Source: RUG13091 sp045113315
Lineage (GTDB): Bacteria > Bacillota_I > Bacilli_A > RFN20 > CAG-826
Direction of reading: 5' to 3'
DNA length: 64,000 nt
Assembly: GCA_045113315.1 (NCBI GenBank)
Contig: JBGUIX010000003.1
Location: 1-64,000 of the forward strand
In this document: positions 35,626 to 43,457 of the stretch, in pieces
How positions within the stretch are numbered: the first letter of the stretch is position 1
Layout of the letters: every line of letters begins with the position of its first letter
Program-made: the position numbers and the translations under genes
Notes under the pieces: model-generated
The model's input: the letters and a program-made list of their open reading frames with translations, nothing else
What the model was told of the DNA's origin: nothing
Databases searched by the model: none

Positions 35626-35925
35626 AACAATAATGGTACCGCAATCAGTTTGCATATTACTGTTTTCAGTCTGCATATTATTTGGTCATTTATATGCAAA
35701 CCGTTTACACACACTAAACACTTTTGCGATATTTAATAAAACTGTTTAGTAGAAAAGTGTCGTTAAATCTAAGTTATGGCGTAAACTTTTGCATTTTTTT
35801 CAAATTATTACGCCTTAACACCCATTTTTCGCGATTGGTATGAACAATCTAAAAAACATAACAAAACTGAAAATTATGCATTTTTGTAACCCCTACACCT
35901 TCAAAATTGGTAACTCCTACAATTA
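35626..35925. other. Gene-free AT-rich spacer with inverted and direct repeats
   Basis: No convincing ORF. It contains GGCGTAA/TTACGCC about 30 bases apart (near 35775-35813) and a tandem pair GTAACCCCTACA (35886-35897) / GTAACTCCTACA (35910-35921), 24 bases apart, directly before the next R1 copy. The latter has the layout of R2 (two short direct repeats) with a different sequence. Confidence 0.55.
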
Positions 35926-36092
35926 AAAAACTACTTGAATAACTTTTTATCTTGATGGATTTATAGACACATAAGAAACAGGCTTACTATGCATAATAAA
36001 AACAAGGTTATCTTTGATAAGAAGCTCCCGTACGAATATAACATCTGCCTTTATATCTTAGAAGAATTATGCGATAAGGGAGTTGTCGATGC
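35926..36092 (+). repeat. R1 repeat, 5' half, interrupted by a cassette
   Basis: Edge, TTGATGGATTTATAGACACA and the first half of the small ORF, breaking off after GTTGTCGATG. The missing second half resumes at about 36884, after the gene at 36224-36760, so that gene appears inserted inside an R1 copy. Confidence 0.75.
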
Positions 36093-36108
36093 TCAAAGCG
36101 GTTACTAG
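35989..36108 (+). pseudogene. Truncated R1 small ORF
   Basis: 39 residues; the first 34 match the intact R1 protein (start MHNKNKVIFDKKLPYEYNIC) and the last five (AQSGY) come from the inserted sequence. Confidence 0.6.
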
Positions 36109-36223
36109 GGAAAGGATTTCCGGGGTAACGCGTTTATTGTTTCGTCAGCCAAAATACATCACACGCCACCAAACAATAAATGTTTGATAAAATAATTATA
36201 ATCTACCAGAAAGGAGAAACGAC

Positions 36224-36760
36224 ATGAGCACATCAGATATCATTAATTTAATTTTAGCAATTGCAACTATTTTACTTTCTATAACTTCCATCGTAATAGT
36301 AATAATCAGTTTGAATCAAAATAGCAAGATGCTTGAATCTACGACTAGACCATATATAAATATTTACGGTACAAGCACATTTTATTCAAAAGAAAAAGAT
36401 TACTATTTTGTAATAAAAAACTTTGGTAATAGCAGCGGTAAAATTACATCAATTATTTCAAATGAGGATTTATCAAAACTAGCGATTAAAGGATTTGCTT
36501 CACCATTCTCGTTTATAGATGGATTAGTCTTATCTCCAAAACAAAGTTACCAAATTCTCGTCGATCATGACGCTCTAAGAGAAATAAATAAAGATTGTAT
36601 CTCTATCACAATAACTTATAAAGGACTAGGAAAAACATATACAGAATCAACCGCTATTAATATCGAATATTTATTAAAGAATATTAATGTGAGAACGGAA
36701 AATGATCCAATTGCCACCATTTCAGGTGTTATTCAAGATATTTCAAATAGAAATCTATAA
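36224..36760 (+). CDS. Single-span membrane protein with beta-sandwich domain (unknown)
   Basis: 178 residues. One hydrophobic helix (about 7-29), then a short linker and a beta-rich domain (about 45-150; YYFVIKNFGNSSGKITSI resembles an Ig-like/CARDB strand pattern), with a polar tail. A strong RBS (AAAGGAG) and a TATAAT at about 36194 precede it. It has the same architecture as the protein at 47193-47723. Such proteins occur often in defence and accessory regions, but the function is unknown. Confidence 0.65.
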   Translation: MSTSDIINLILAIATILLSITSIVIVIISLNQNSKMLESTTRPYINIYGTSTFYSKEKDYYFVIKNFGNSSGKITSIISNEDLSKLAIKGFASPFSFIDGLVLSPKQSYQILVDHDALREINKDCISITITYKGLGKTYTESTAINIEYLLKNINVRTENDPIATISGVIQDISNRNL

Positions 36761-36883
36761 TCAGAGAGCTCACAGGTAATAATTATCACATTAAGCTATA
36801 AACTTTATTCTCTACTCATTGTTCAAATCATTAATTAACTCTTTAATATTTATCATCGTTCTTGGTGAACTATATAATGAATG

Positions 36884-37028
36884 AATAGTAGATATTTTCG
36901 ATATGGCTGAAGCTCTTATTAAATTAAGAAAGTCATACAGTCTCCTATATACAAATATTTCGGCGAGTGTTTGTCTACGCCAACTGATAACTATAAACAG
37001 CCTCTATAACAAACGCGAGCCATGTATC
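36884..37028 (+). repeat. R1 repeat, 3' half with hairpin
   Basis: It continues the small ORF of the 35926 copy (frame reads VDIFDMAEALIKLRKSY), then the hairpin CGGCGAGTGTTTG (36961-36973)/CAAACGCGAGCC (37010-37021). The right arm has ACGC where others have ACAC, which turns one U-A pair into U-G and keeps the stem. It abuts the AbiF promoter. Confidence 0.75.
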
Positions 37029-37058
37029 TTTTCTGCAAACGAAATATATGAATTGTCA

Positions 37059-37087
37059 TTGTAAGTAATAATCAATTATTTTATGAT
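37059..37087 (+). promoter_or_regulatory. abiF promoter
   Basis: TTGTAA (37059-37064), exactly 17 bases, TATGAT (37082-37087), then 6 bases to the ATG at 37094. No Shine-Dalgarno is present, so transcription should start at the start codon. Confidence 0.75.
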
Positions 37088-37093
37088 TGATTT

Positions 37094-38077
37094 ATGGCGG
37101 ATAAATTATTCTTAACAATTGATGAACAATTGAACCATTTATCTTTAGATAAAAAGATTTCTTGTGGCGAAGCACATAAAGAATCATTACTAAGGATTGG
37201 TTATTTTAATTTAGTTAACGGTTATAAAACACCATTTACATCCAGCAAAGATGCTCAGGGTAATCATATATACGCTAAAGAAACAACATTAGATGAGTTG
37301 ATTAATCTTAAAAACTTTGATGATGAGCTAAGATATATTTTAATCAAAACATTAACTAAATGTGAAGAAGAGATAAAAACAATTGCAAGTTATCTATTAG
37401 AAAAAAATAAGCCCACCAACATAACTTGGAGAAGCACTAATGCATATAATAAAGCACTAGATAAATCTAATATTGATAGAATAAATAAGCTTATAAGCAG
37501 AATGCAAAAGCAATTAGATGAAAGAGAAGATTTGGAGTATGTAAAGTTTTATAAATCGTCTCATAAAGAAAAAATCCCTATGTGGGTAATTACAAAAGCA
37601 ATATATTTTGGAACATTCATTGATTTAATAGAATTATCTAAACCAATAGTCGCAGAATCGCTTTGTGAATTATATGGTATTAAAGACATGAACGATAATA
37701 ACGATATTAAATTATTAATTGGTTCACTACACTGGATAAGAATTTTTAGAAATGCCTGTGCGCATAATGAAAGAATATATTGCTTAAAAGGTGCTGGTAG
37801 AATTTTTGATATAGAAATAAGAAAATTTGGAAATAGATATATGAGAATCAAAGAAAGAAAACTATTTGATCTTCTTGTCTATCTCCGCTATTACATGCAG
37901 AAGAAAGAATACCAGCAATTAATTAAAAACATCAAAGATAAATTAATAAAACTCCAATCATCTATATCGGTGTACGCTTTTGATAACATAAGAGGTGGGA
38001 TGGGCATTAAAAAATTAGAAGATTTAGATATATTATCTAATGATGGATTTGATAACAATTACATGAAATTGTATTAA
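37094..38077 (+). CDS. abiF: AbiF/AbiD-type abortive infection protein (Abi_2, HEPN)
   Basis: 327 residues, Abi_2 family: the N-terminal LFLTIDEQLNHL...ISCGEAHKESLLRIGYFNLVNGYK pattern and the HEPN catalytic element RNACAH (Arg219-x4-His224) followed by NERIY. These HEPN proteins are RNases that arrest growth after infection. Relatives are known to be encoded beside a small structured RNA, and one is predicted directly downstream here (38121-38181). The gene has its own leaderless-type promoter and is rightward, against the surrounding leftward genes. Confidence 0.85.
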   Translation: MADKLFLTIDEQLNHLSLDKKISCGEAHKESLLRIGYFNLVNGYKTPFTSSKDAQGNHIYAKETTLDELINLKNFDDELRYILIKTLTKCEEEIKTIASYLLEKNKPTNITWRSTNAYNKALDKSNIDRINKLISRMQKQLDEREDLEYVKFYKSSHKEKIPMWVITKAIYFGTFIDLIELSKPIVAESLCELYGIKDMNDNNDIKLLIGSLHWIRIFRNACAHNERIYCLKGAGRIFDIEIRKFGNRYMRIKERKLFDLLVYLRYYMQKKEYQQLIKNIKDKLIKLQSSISVYAFDNIRGGMGIKKLEDLDILSNDGFDNNYMKLY

Positions 38078-38091
38078 TTATACGATTGTTG

Positions 38092-38120
38092 TTGACAATA
38101 GGTGTCAAATATTGATAACT
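38092..38120 (+). promoter_or_regulatory. Candidate promoter of the AbiF-adjacent small RNA
   Basis: TTGACA (38092-38097), 17 bases, ATAACT (38115-38120, a weak -10). The consensus -35 is part of a perfect palindrome TTGACA-ATAGG-TGTCAA (38092-38108). Confidence 0.5.
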
Positions 38121-38181
38121 TATTAGTACAAGAGATATCCTTTATAGGATGAAAAGGTGCCGAGTAATCGACGCCTTTTTA
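38121..38181 (+). ncRNA. Candidate AbiF-associated small RNA
   Basis: About 60 bases between a TTGACA promoter and a terminator. It folds into hairpin 1 (ATCCT-TTAT-AGGAT, 38137-38150) and a terminator hairpin (AAAAGGTG...CGCCTTTT, 38152-38178) containing an inner CGA-GTAA-TCG stem, ending in a T-run. It starts about 45 bases after the abiF stop. AbiF-type genes are known to neighbour a conserved RNA motif thought to act as antitoxin; whether this RNA matches that motif was not tested. Confidence 0.55.
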
Positions 38182-38451
38182 ATTATATTATTGCATTTAG
38201 TTTTTCTGTAAAAATTATTTGAGATATAATGACCATTGCAAAAATTTAAAAACATTGCATATGTCTTTTTATAAAACTCATTTGCACAATGTTAACAACA
38301 AACAAAAAACACGTCGAAACGTGTCAGTTGTCTATCCCAGATAGCAAGACATAGTTAATGCTAATAACCATGTTGACGTGTTGATGGCAGTACCACCAGC
38401 ACAAATATATTACTACAATATTAAGATAATTCAAATATTTTTATTAACTTT
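38182..38451. other. Gene-free stretch with cassette-boundary-like hairpins
   Basis: No ORF of note. ACACGT-CGAA-ACGTGT forms a perfect hairpin near 38309-38324, and AACACGTC near 38308 can also pair with GACGTGTT about 65 bases later. The spacing and GTGTT core resemble the R1 hairpin, but the sequence is different. Confidence 0.45.
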
Positions 38452-40224
38452 TCAATTAACTTTAGAGGCAGTCTTAAATGGATTGTATTTACTAATGTCT
38501 TCAAACAACCTTTTATATTTTGTTTTTTCTTCATTATTAATTTTTCCGTATAAATCTAAAAAAGATTCAATCGCTTGGTAATCACTTAATGAGGCGACAA
38601 AAAAGCAAACTTCTCTATAAAATATATTATTTAATATGCCGCAAAACTCATCACTCATACCATCAACGGAAATTGCCTTTAAAAAACACTCTGAAGCAGG
38701 TAAATCCTTTTTCATGTAATCGCCAAAAGTCTTTTTTGCCAAAGAATATGAAATATCATAGTTGCGATACTCAGAATATATTTTTAAAAATGTATCAAAT
38801 AAATTATTCGTCAGTTCTTTTCCATAATACATTTCTTTAAAGATATTATATTTTTCATATGATTCAATGAATAACGCTCTGTGAGAAGAATAAATATCAA
38901 TCAAAAATTCTATACATTCAGATCCTATTTTATTGCCAAATTTTACGGCGCTTGTATCGTGAACTAACTCATAAATTGATTTTTTTATAACCTTAACTGA
39001 TTCTGAAATATTCTTATCGAACCAAACCAACGGAACGCATTTTTTGTCTTTGTCATATGCGACGATGATGTCATCGTTGATAAATACCAAATCAGACTTC
39101 CTTCTTGCAACTAAACTATTTATCAAAAAACCTCTAAGTTCATTTTGACATTCAGTAATATCTTCTGGGTCATTTCCATTAATCAGACTTTGCAAATAAT
39201 TGTTTATCAACTTGCAAAACAAAAAAACCATTTGATCATTAAATGTAGCTTTCAATTTATCTAGCTCTTGCAAGATCTTTTTATATACATATGATTTATC
39301 GAGACTTTTATCATGTTTGTTAAAAAATAGGTATTTAAAATAATCAAATAGATCACTTAAATAAGACGCGATTTCATCTGCAATCATTACAATCGTTCCT
39401 TCAAAAGATAAAGGATATTCGTAAGTTAAATAAGAAGATATTGTTAAGTCCTTTTTCTTGGAATTATCAATTTCGTTTATCATTCCAACAACCAAACCTT
39501 TTTGCTTACAAAATCCCGTATTAGAATAGCTATTATTGAATGAATTCTTTTTACAATTTGGGCATTTTTTATTGCAAATATATCCGTTCTTTTCCAAATA
39601 GTGTGAAATTGATGAAAATAAATAATCCAATCCAAATTGATTGTTATTCTCTTTGGCATATAGGGGAAATGCTTCCCTCCTAAAAATGTAATTCATTTTG
39701 ATGAGATTGGTTTCTTTCGCAACATAATAAACATAGTTTGAGTCAAAAATCTTTGAGTGTTTAAGAACACCATCAATAAGAACCCAAGAAGGATCGGAAA
39801 TGTGATGTAGTATTATGGATGCAGAAAAAATATTATGTTTAAAATATCCAGGGTAATCCTCTCTAAAAAAATCATTGCTAAATCTAATTCTATCTCGAAT
39901 AGTTTGTTCTCCGATGTGTCCAAAAGGAGTGTGCCCGATATCATGTAACTCCGCAATACTTGCTAAAATGTCATAATTTATTGTGTTTATATAGTCACAC
40001 TTCTTCATAAGCGCACTAGCGATTTCTAAAGAAATATTTACAACTTCTATTGTGTGACTTTTTCTATTATGCACGGAACCGTGTCTACCAACATTAGAAA
40101 ACGCCAAAGGAATCATCATGGTTTTATGTTTTAAAACGTCATAATATAGTTTCTTAATTCTATCAATCGCCTTTTTGTCGATTGGATAACTCATTTTGGA
40201 AGCATTAGAATTGCGTATACACAT
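38452..40224 (-). CDS. HD-domain dNTP triphosphohydrolase-like protein
   Basis: 590 residues. The HD metal site is well preserved: His57 (KSHT), His94-Asp95 (AELHDIGH) and His103 (PFGH), the pattern of dGTPase-family enzymes. A Cys cluster near 215-235 (CNKKCPNC...C) inserted in the domain looks like a zinc knuckle. The C-terminal half is helical. Some dNTPases defend against phages by depleting dNTPs, and this gene stands alone inside the defence island. TATAAT ends exactly 6 bases before the chosen ATG and no RBS is seen. Confidence 0.72.
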   Translation of the reverse strand: MCIRNSNASKMSYPIDKKAIDRIKKLYYDVLKHKTMMIPLAFSNVGRHGSVHNRKSHTIEVVNISLEIASALMKKCDYINTINYDILASIAELHDIGHTPFGHIGEQTIRDRIRFSNDFFREDYPGYFKHNIFSASIILHHISDPSWVLIDGVLKHSKIFDSNYVYYVAKETNLIKMNYIFRREAFPLYAKENNNQFGLDYLFSSISHYLEKNGYICNKKCPNCKKNSFNNSYSNTGFCKQKGLVVGMINEIDNSKKKDLTISSYLTYEYPLSFEGTIVMIADEIASYLSDLFDYFKYLFFNKHDKSLDKSYVYKKILQELDKLKATFNDQMVFLFCKLINNYLQSLINGNDPEDITECQNELRGFLINSLVARRKSDLVFINDDIIVAYDKDKKCVPLVWFDKNISESVKVIKKSIYELVHDTSAVKFGNKIGSECIEFLIDIYSSHRALFIESYEKYNIFKEMYYGKELTNNLFDTFLKIYSEYRNYDISYSLAKKTFGDYMKKDLPASECFLKAISVDGMSDEFCGILNNIFYREVCFFVASLSDYQAIESFLDLYGKINNEEKTKYKRLFEDISKYNPFKTASKVN

Positions 40225-40417
40225 ATAGTTATTATATACAAAGAACGTTAGATGGCACGATAAATAAATAGAAATAATAAAACGGATATATTAATTTATC
40301 GCAATCTCTTATTAAATTAAATGGGGATGTGTTGCCCAAGTTTGATATTTATCGGACAGTATCTCGAAAATAAAAAGAAAAACTCACACGCGATGGAGAA
40401 GAAATTCATATGCCATT

Positions 40418-43144
40418 TTATCTTTTTAAAGGAAGGCAGTATTTTTCTGCTATGATTTTTGAATCTCTATCGTAATTATGAACATCAAACGATTCAATGA
40501 TTTTGGATAAAGAAGTCTTATCACAGAAAATTGCAAGTTCTTTCTTGGTTCTGGTAATCGCTGTATAAAAAATGTTGTGAGATATTTGTTCCTCAACTTC
40601 CTTAGTAAACACCACTTTTACAGATTCGTATTCCAATCCCTGAGATTTGTGAATTGAAATAGCATAGCCAAGCTGAAAGGGGACAACAATGACTTTTTTA
40701 TTATTTTCATCTTCATCGTCATCATCATCCTTGTCAATAATAATAGAATAATAATCCCTATTGTTGTCAGTTTTTATCCACTGTACATTTCGCTTGAAAC
40801 TTCTATTATTTGTGTCCTCCTGTTCGACAGAAATCTCAAATTTAATAAATGAACCACCATCTTGTATGTTTTCAATAATACCTTTTTGGTTATTATAAAA
40901 ATAATCACGAAAATAGTAACTTTCATTAAATAAAATTTTATCTCCTTTTTTAAAAGTCCAAACTTTCCAAGAAATTGATTTGTTTGGGTTAATCTCTTGA
41001 AGATATCTATTTAGATTATTTATTCCATAAAGACCATCGTAATTGAGAGATAAAATAACTTCGTCTTCGCTTTTTGATTTAAACAATTCGTTATTTAATT
41101 CACGATGATACCCACTATTGATAAAACGTTCACACAAGCCTTCTTTGTTCGTTAACAATCTTACCTGATCCCAAAGCAAACAAAGATTGTGTTCACTAGT
41201 TCTGTGATTAATCGATAATTCATAGGAAGACGATAAAAAATGATTAGCAACACCAAACCAGTTGCCGAACCTAATGGATTCTATTTGCCTTTCATCTCCC
41301 ACGAGAATTAATTTATCAAAATCATGATTTGTTAAAATATCATCAAAAACTTCATTTTCAGCCATGGATGATTCATCAACCACAAGAATTCTATAGGAAG
41401 AAAAATCTCTAATCTTTGATGTTTGGCGGAATTTCTCTAGCGTATAGAAGTCTTTTTTGCTTCTACCGCTTACTTTGCCAACTTTTATGTGAAGATTTTG
41501 AACAGAAGAATTTGTGCAAGATAAAAACAAAATTTTGGTATCTTTGAACAAATTAGAAAAATGTTTAATTAGTGTTGTTTTGCCTGTACCAGCAGACCCA
41601 TTAATCAACACAACACTGCTATTGTTAAAAGCACTTTTTAAAATACGTTTTTTGTCGTCATCTATTTCGTCTTCAGAAATAGTGCCAAGATATTCTGTAG
41701 CCCTAGCAGAATACAATGGATCTCCACAAACATCCTTGCCAATTAAAATTCTTATGATCGATGCTGTGTGTTCCTCATATGAGGAAATATAAGCATAGTT
41801 TTTATAAAACTGGATAGAAGAAGATTTGGCCTTTTCAAATAGTTTTTTATTAAAAATCGCAGATTGTTCTTTTGTTAAAAAATACTTATCCAATTCCGAA
41901 ACAGGACTATAAAGCATTTTTTTATCTTCTGTATTTACGACTAGGGCTCTTTTTAAAAGTTCATCTTCAGTGCAGTATTCAGCAAGGCATTCCAAAAGGT
42001 CTTCCAGTCTAGGATTATGACCAACTAATGAAAAAGCAAATGGGTAATTATCAAATGGGAAACAACCTGTTTTTAAATTTGTGTTGCCAAGTTTATTATC
42101 ATCAAGCGCTGCTGTTTGAAGTTTAATAATGCTGTGACGGCAAGTGTAGAGCAAATATCTAATTGTTTTATGCCCTGTTTCGCATTTAAAAACCCAATAA
42201 CGCAGTTTATCAAGTAAAAGTTTGATCTTGTTATTTAATTTGAAATTAAATTCTTTCATCCACAAATCAAAATTATTTGAAATAACAAAATCAAACAGCC
42301 CAATGTTCAATTCAGTCAATTTAGACATCAAAGCATTATATCCATCTGTCGCTCTTTTGATGCCTTCTTCAGATTTAACAATATAAGCGAGCTTATTTAA
42401 TTCACACGGCCTAATAGAATATATCCATGTAGAAATGCAAACAACGTTGATCGGTATGCCTTTATAGGTCATATTATACTTTGATAGAGTGCATTTTATT
42501 GCATTATTTGACTTAATATCTTCAAATGAAAAAACTGTTATTCTATCGAATTTAGTGGTTTTGTCATTGGCCGGAGACAAAACATATTCAAACAAACCGT
42601 ATAATCTTCTCAACTTTTTTTCGATATAATACGTATTATCACTTAAATCAAGGATGCTTTTTGCGTTTTTTAAAGTATCCATTATTTCCAAATAATATTC
42701 TTTATTCGATAGCGTAAAAGGAAAATCATCGATGTTAGCCAGTATATCAATACCGAATTCCTGTTTGGCAATTGCTTTTATTCCATGAAGCAAATCAGCA
42801 TATCTCAAAAGAAGAGATTCGGAGTCAAAAAGGTTTTGTGTATAATGAGACGCAATTATTTCTAGCCTACCATACAATTTGTTAAATGGCTCGTAGACCT
42901 CTCCGAGACTTTTTAAATGTTTTCTTGCCTTACCAATCAAATCTTTTCCTGAGTCGGGCAATAGCGTTCCACAATCAATTTTATATTTCAATAAAGCGAA
43001 GCCATCTAAGAGGTTTCTTGTCTGACTTAAAATATTTTGAGCGCAAAGGCCAATATGATTGGGACACAAAACTCGAATGTTTTCTTCAATATTATCGTTT
43101 GCATTTTTAATTAATGTTCTTTCGTTCAACAATAAAGTCGCCAT
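40418..43144 (-). CDS. RecD/UvrD-like superfamily 1 helicase with large unknown N-terminal domain
   Basis: 908 residues. The C-terminal half has SF1 helicase motifs: GSAGTGKTTL (about 514-523), VVDESSMA, LVGDERQIESI, and UvrD_C-type GYAISIHKSQGLEYESV followed by YTAITRTKKEL. The first 490 residues match nothing I recognise and may be an effector or sensor. An acidic stretch (DKDDDDDEDE) lies near residue 805. TAAACT ends 6 bases before the ATG with TTGTAT 17 bases further up. It is a stand-alone gene among defence genes, so a single-gene anti-phage helicase is plausible. Confidence 0.7.
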   Translation of the reverse strand: MATLLLNERTLIKNANDNIEENIRVLCPNHIGLCAQNILSQTRNLLDGFALLKYKIDCGTLLPDSGKDLIGKARKHLKSLGEVYEPFNKLYGRLEIIASHYTQNLFDSESLLLRYADLLHGIKAIAKQEFGIDILANIDDFPFTLSNKEYYLEIMDTLKNAKSILDLSDNTYYIEKKLRRLYGLFEYVLSPANDKTTKFDRITVFSFEDIKSNNAIKCTLSKYNMTYKGIPINVVCISTWIYSIRPCELNKLAYIVKSEEGIKRATDGYNALMSKLTELNIGLFDFVISNNFDLWMKEFNFKLNNKIKLLLDKLRYWVFKCETGHKTIRYLLYTCRHSIIKLQTAALDDNKLGNTNLKTGCFPFDNYPFAFSLVGHNPRLEDLLECLAEYCTEDELLKRALVVNTEDKKMLYSPVSELDKYFLTKEQSAIFNKKLFEKAKSSSIQFYKNYAYISSYEEHTASIIRILIGKDVCGDPLYSARATEYLGTISEDEIDDDKKRILKSAFNNSSVVLINGSAGTGKTTLIKHFSNLFKDTKILFLSCTNSSVQNLHIKVGKVSGRSKKDFYTLEKFRQTSKIRDFSSYRILVVDESSMAENEVFDDILTNHDFDKLILVGDERQIESIRFGNWFGVANHFLSSSYELSINHRTSEHNLCLLWDQVRLLTNKEGLCERFINSGYHRELNNELFKSKSEDEVILSLNYDGLYGINNLNRYLQEINPNKSISWKVWTFKKGDKILFNESYYFRDYFYNNQKGIIENIQDGGSFIKFEISVEQEDTNNRSFKRNVQWIKTDNNRDYYSIIIDKDDDDDEDENNKKVIVVPFQLGYAISIHKSQGLEYESVKVVFTKEVEEQISHNIFYTAITRTKKELAIFCDKTSLSKIIESFDVHNYDRDSKIIAEKYCLPLKR

Positions 43145-43195
43145 GACAAAAGTTTATTGCAAATAAGCGAAGAATACAACGTCGGGAAAATAGAA

Positions 43196-43383
43196 CTATT
43201 TGGTGATAATTCCTTCTTTTATATGATATTTAATGCTTTTCTGTTTGCAAAAAGATGTAACTAGTTTTTCACATTCATTAAAGAAAGCTTTGCAATTCTT
43301 ATAACTAGAAATGAACTTGTTATAATTCCACCTGCCAAAAACGATATAATCAACAAATAATATCTTCTCTAGTAATTTACCAA
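43196..43383 (-). pseudogene. Coding remnant truncated at an R2 repeat
   Basis: A frame without a credible start whose last 50 codons look coding (VDYIVFGRWNYNKFISSYKN... to KYHIKEGIITK). It is cut exactly where the R2 copy at 43384 begins, as if that repeat had been inserted into an older gene. No family assignable. Confidence 0.4.
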
Positions 43384-43454
43384 TGTCTTTAGCGTACTGA
43401 ATAAATACAAAGATTTTCCCTAAACAAAAAATTTCCGACTGTATTAATACAAAG
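43384..43454 (+). repeat. R2 repeat, variant copy, at the 3' edge of AbiH
   Basis: The same frame (GTCTTTAGCGT ... TTTCCG) as other R2 copies, but both direct repeats end in ATACAAAG instead of AATCCC: ACTGAATAAATACAAAG and ACTGTATTAATACAAAG, starting 42 bases apart. The two halves have changed together. It ends 3 bases before the AbiH stop codon. Confidence 0.8.
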
Positions 43455-43457
43455 AAA

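Noticed and set aside
35445..35714. Leftward 89-codon ORF across an R1 copy
   Set aside because: It runs antisense through repeat sequence, has no RBS and no protein-like pattern; it also overlaps the start of the membrane protein gene.
29699..37021. R1 hairpins as integron attC sites
   Set aside because: The core sites do not fit the RYYYAAC/GTTRRRY pattern, orientation relative to genes varies, and no integron integrase is seen. Only the general idea of folded cassette ends is kept.
27145..43454. R2 copies as CRISPR mini-arrays
   Set aside because: Only two repeats per site, short 14-17 base repeats, spacers AT-rich and partly conserved between copies, and no cas gene in the window.
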